From Caulobacteraceae bacterium (GTDB taxonomy: Bacteria; Pseudomonadota; Alphaproteobacteria; Caulobacterales; Caulobacteraceae), in contig JAUJMO010000001.1 in assembly GCA_030446805.1 (NCBI GenBank), forward strand, positions 1,563,768-1,627,767: a stretch of DNA of 64,000 nucleotides, read 5' to 3'. Of the stretch, positions 63,590 through 64,000 are shown piece after piece; the first letter of the stretch is position 1; each line of letters opens with the position of its first letter. A program made the position numbers and the translations under genes. The notes under the pieces were generated by a model. That model made no database searches. It worked only from the letters and a program-made list of their open reading frames with translations, and was not told the DNA's origin.

Positions 63590-64000
63590 ATGAACGCCCT
63601 CGCCCCCGCCGCTCCTCAAGACGCCCCGACATTCTCAGACATCGAAGCCGCCGCCCAGCGCCTCCGGGGCCATGCGGTCGTGACCCCGCTTCTGGAGAAC
63701 GCCGCCCTGAACGAACGCGCGGGCGGGCGCGTGCTGATCAAGCCCGAGAACCTCCAGCGCACCGGCACCTTCAAGTTCCGCGGCGCCTTTAACCGCATGA
63801 GCCGGCTCTCGCCCGACGAGCTGCGCCGCGGCGTGGCCGCCTACAGCTCGGGCAACCATGCCCAGGGCGTGCCCGCCGCGGGCGCCATCCTGGGCGCGCC
63901 CACCGTTATCGTCATGCCGGCGGACAGCCCGACGGTGAAGGTGGAGGGCGCCCGTCGCCTCGGCGCGGAGGTGATCTTCTACGACCGCTGGACGGAGAAG
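63590..64000 (+). CDS. Threonine ammonia-lyase (threonine dehydratase), N-terminal part
   Basis: This gene runs off the right edge. The 137 residues seen start MNALAPAAPQDAPTFSDIEA and continue AAQRLRGHAVVTPLLENAAL, the PLP-binding Lys in LQRTGTFKFRGAFNRM and YSSGNHAQGVPAAGAILGAP. These are the fold-type II serine/threonine dehydratase motifs. The product 2-oxobutanoate would feed isoleucine synthesis or catabolism. Whether a regulatory ACT domain follows is not seen, so the biosynthetic (ilvA) or catabolic (tdcB) type is open. Confidence 0.88.
   Translation, partial: MNALAPAAPQDAPTFSDIEAAAQRLRGHAVVTPLLENAALNERAGGRVLIKPENLQRTGTFKFRGAFNRMSRLSPDELRRGVAAYSSGNHAQGVPAAGAILGAPTVIVMPADSPTVKVEGARRLGAEVIFYDRWTEK

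Overview
The window is very GC-rich, densely packed alphaproteobacterial chromosome. Several markers point to the Caulobacteraceae (Caulobacter, Phenylobacterium or Brevundimonas): a GcrA-type regulator, a DivK-like single-domain receiver next to histidine kinases, a Cpa/Tad pilus locus, and response regulators ending in a GPDRRR-type tail. This placement is an inference from gene content. No rRNA, tRNA, CRISPR array, insertion sequence or integrase is visible.

Layout. 0.3-8.8 kb is metabolic: a DoxX-like membrane protein, a flavin monooxygenase, a small HELAH-motif protein, a methionine-rich lipoprotein, an overlapping isochorismatase/nitrilase pair, a pyrimidine-ribonucleoside salvage set (upp divergent from nucleoside hydrolase and ribokinase) and an exported amidohydrolase. 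9.0-15.2 kb is a cryptic prophage remnant. Its minus-strand operon runs GcrA-like regulator, small protein, DUF1376 protein (frameshifted), small protein, TerS-like protein, and a terminase large subunit split in two by an 81-codon gene. An XRE repressor with repeated GTTC[T/G]CA operators lies on the plus strand. No integrase, portal or capsid gene is visible.

15.2-25.4 kb holds an exported alpha/beta-hydrolase fused to an FKBP domain, two gene fragments, a receiver/histidine-kinase cluster, zwf-pgl (glucose 6-phosphate to 6-phosphogluconate), another receiver and a YihY/BrkB membrane protein. 25.5-37.3 kb holds hmgA, malate synthase with a decayed ScfR-type regulator fragment beside it, a FadL-type porin, two divergent histidine kinases sharing an N-terminal membrane domain, a DivK-like receiver, an alpha-oxoamine-synthase-family PLP enzyme, a hybrid kinase and OmpW.

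37.5-44.7 kb is a compact arginine operon, argC-J-B-F-R-H-G, with its own ArgR and a 16-bp site before argC resembling the actinobacterial ARG box. Gene order, ArgC type and operator all suggest acquisition from an actinobacterium-like donor. argD is not present. 44.8 kb encodes a lipoprotein sugar dehydrogenase. 46.3-55.6 kb is a minus-strand Tad secretion locus (cpaB, cpaC, tadG, two tadE-like genes, cpaE, tadA, tadB, tadC) lacking pilin, prepilin peptidase and cpaD here. 55.8-64.0 kb holds a TPR/GT-D protein, msrA, glutaryl-CoA dehydrogenase, a DUF885 peptidase, an APC permease, an SDR and the start of threonine ammonia-lyase.

Recurring oddities are short decayed fragments between intact genes (prepilin peptidase, CheY-type receiver, ScfR regulator, DUF4139 protein), so this chromosome seems to be losing genes by truncation. 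Function calls rest on motif recognition by eye; no database search was run.
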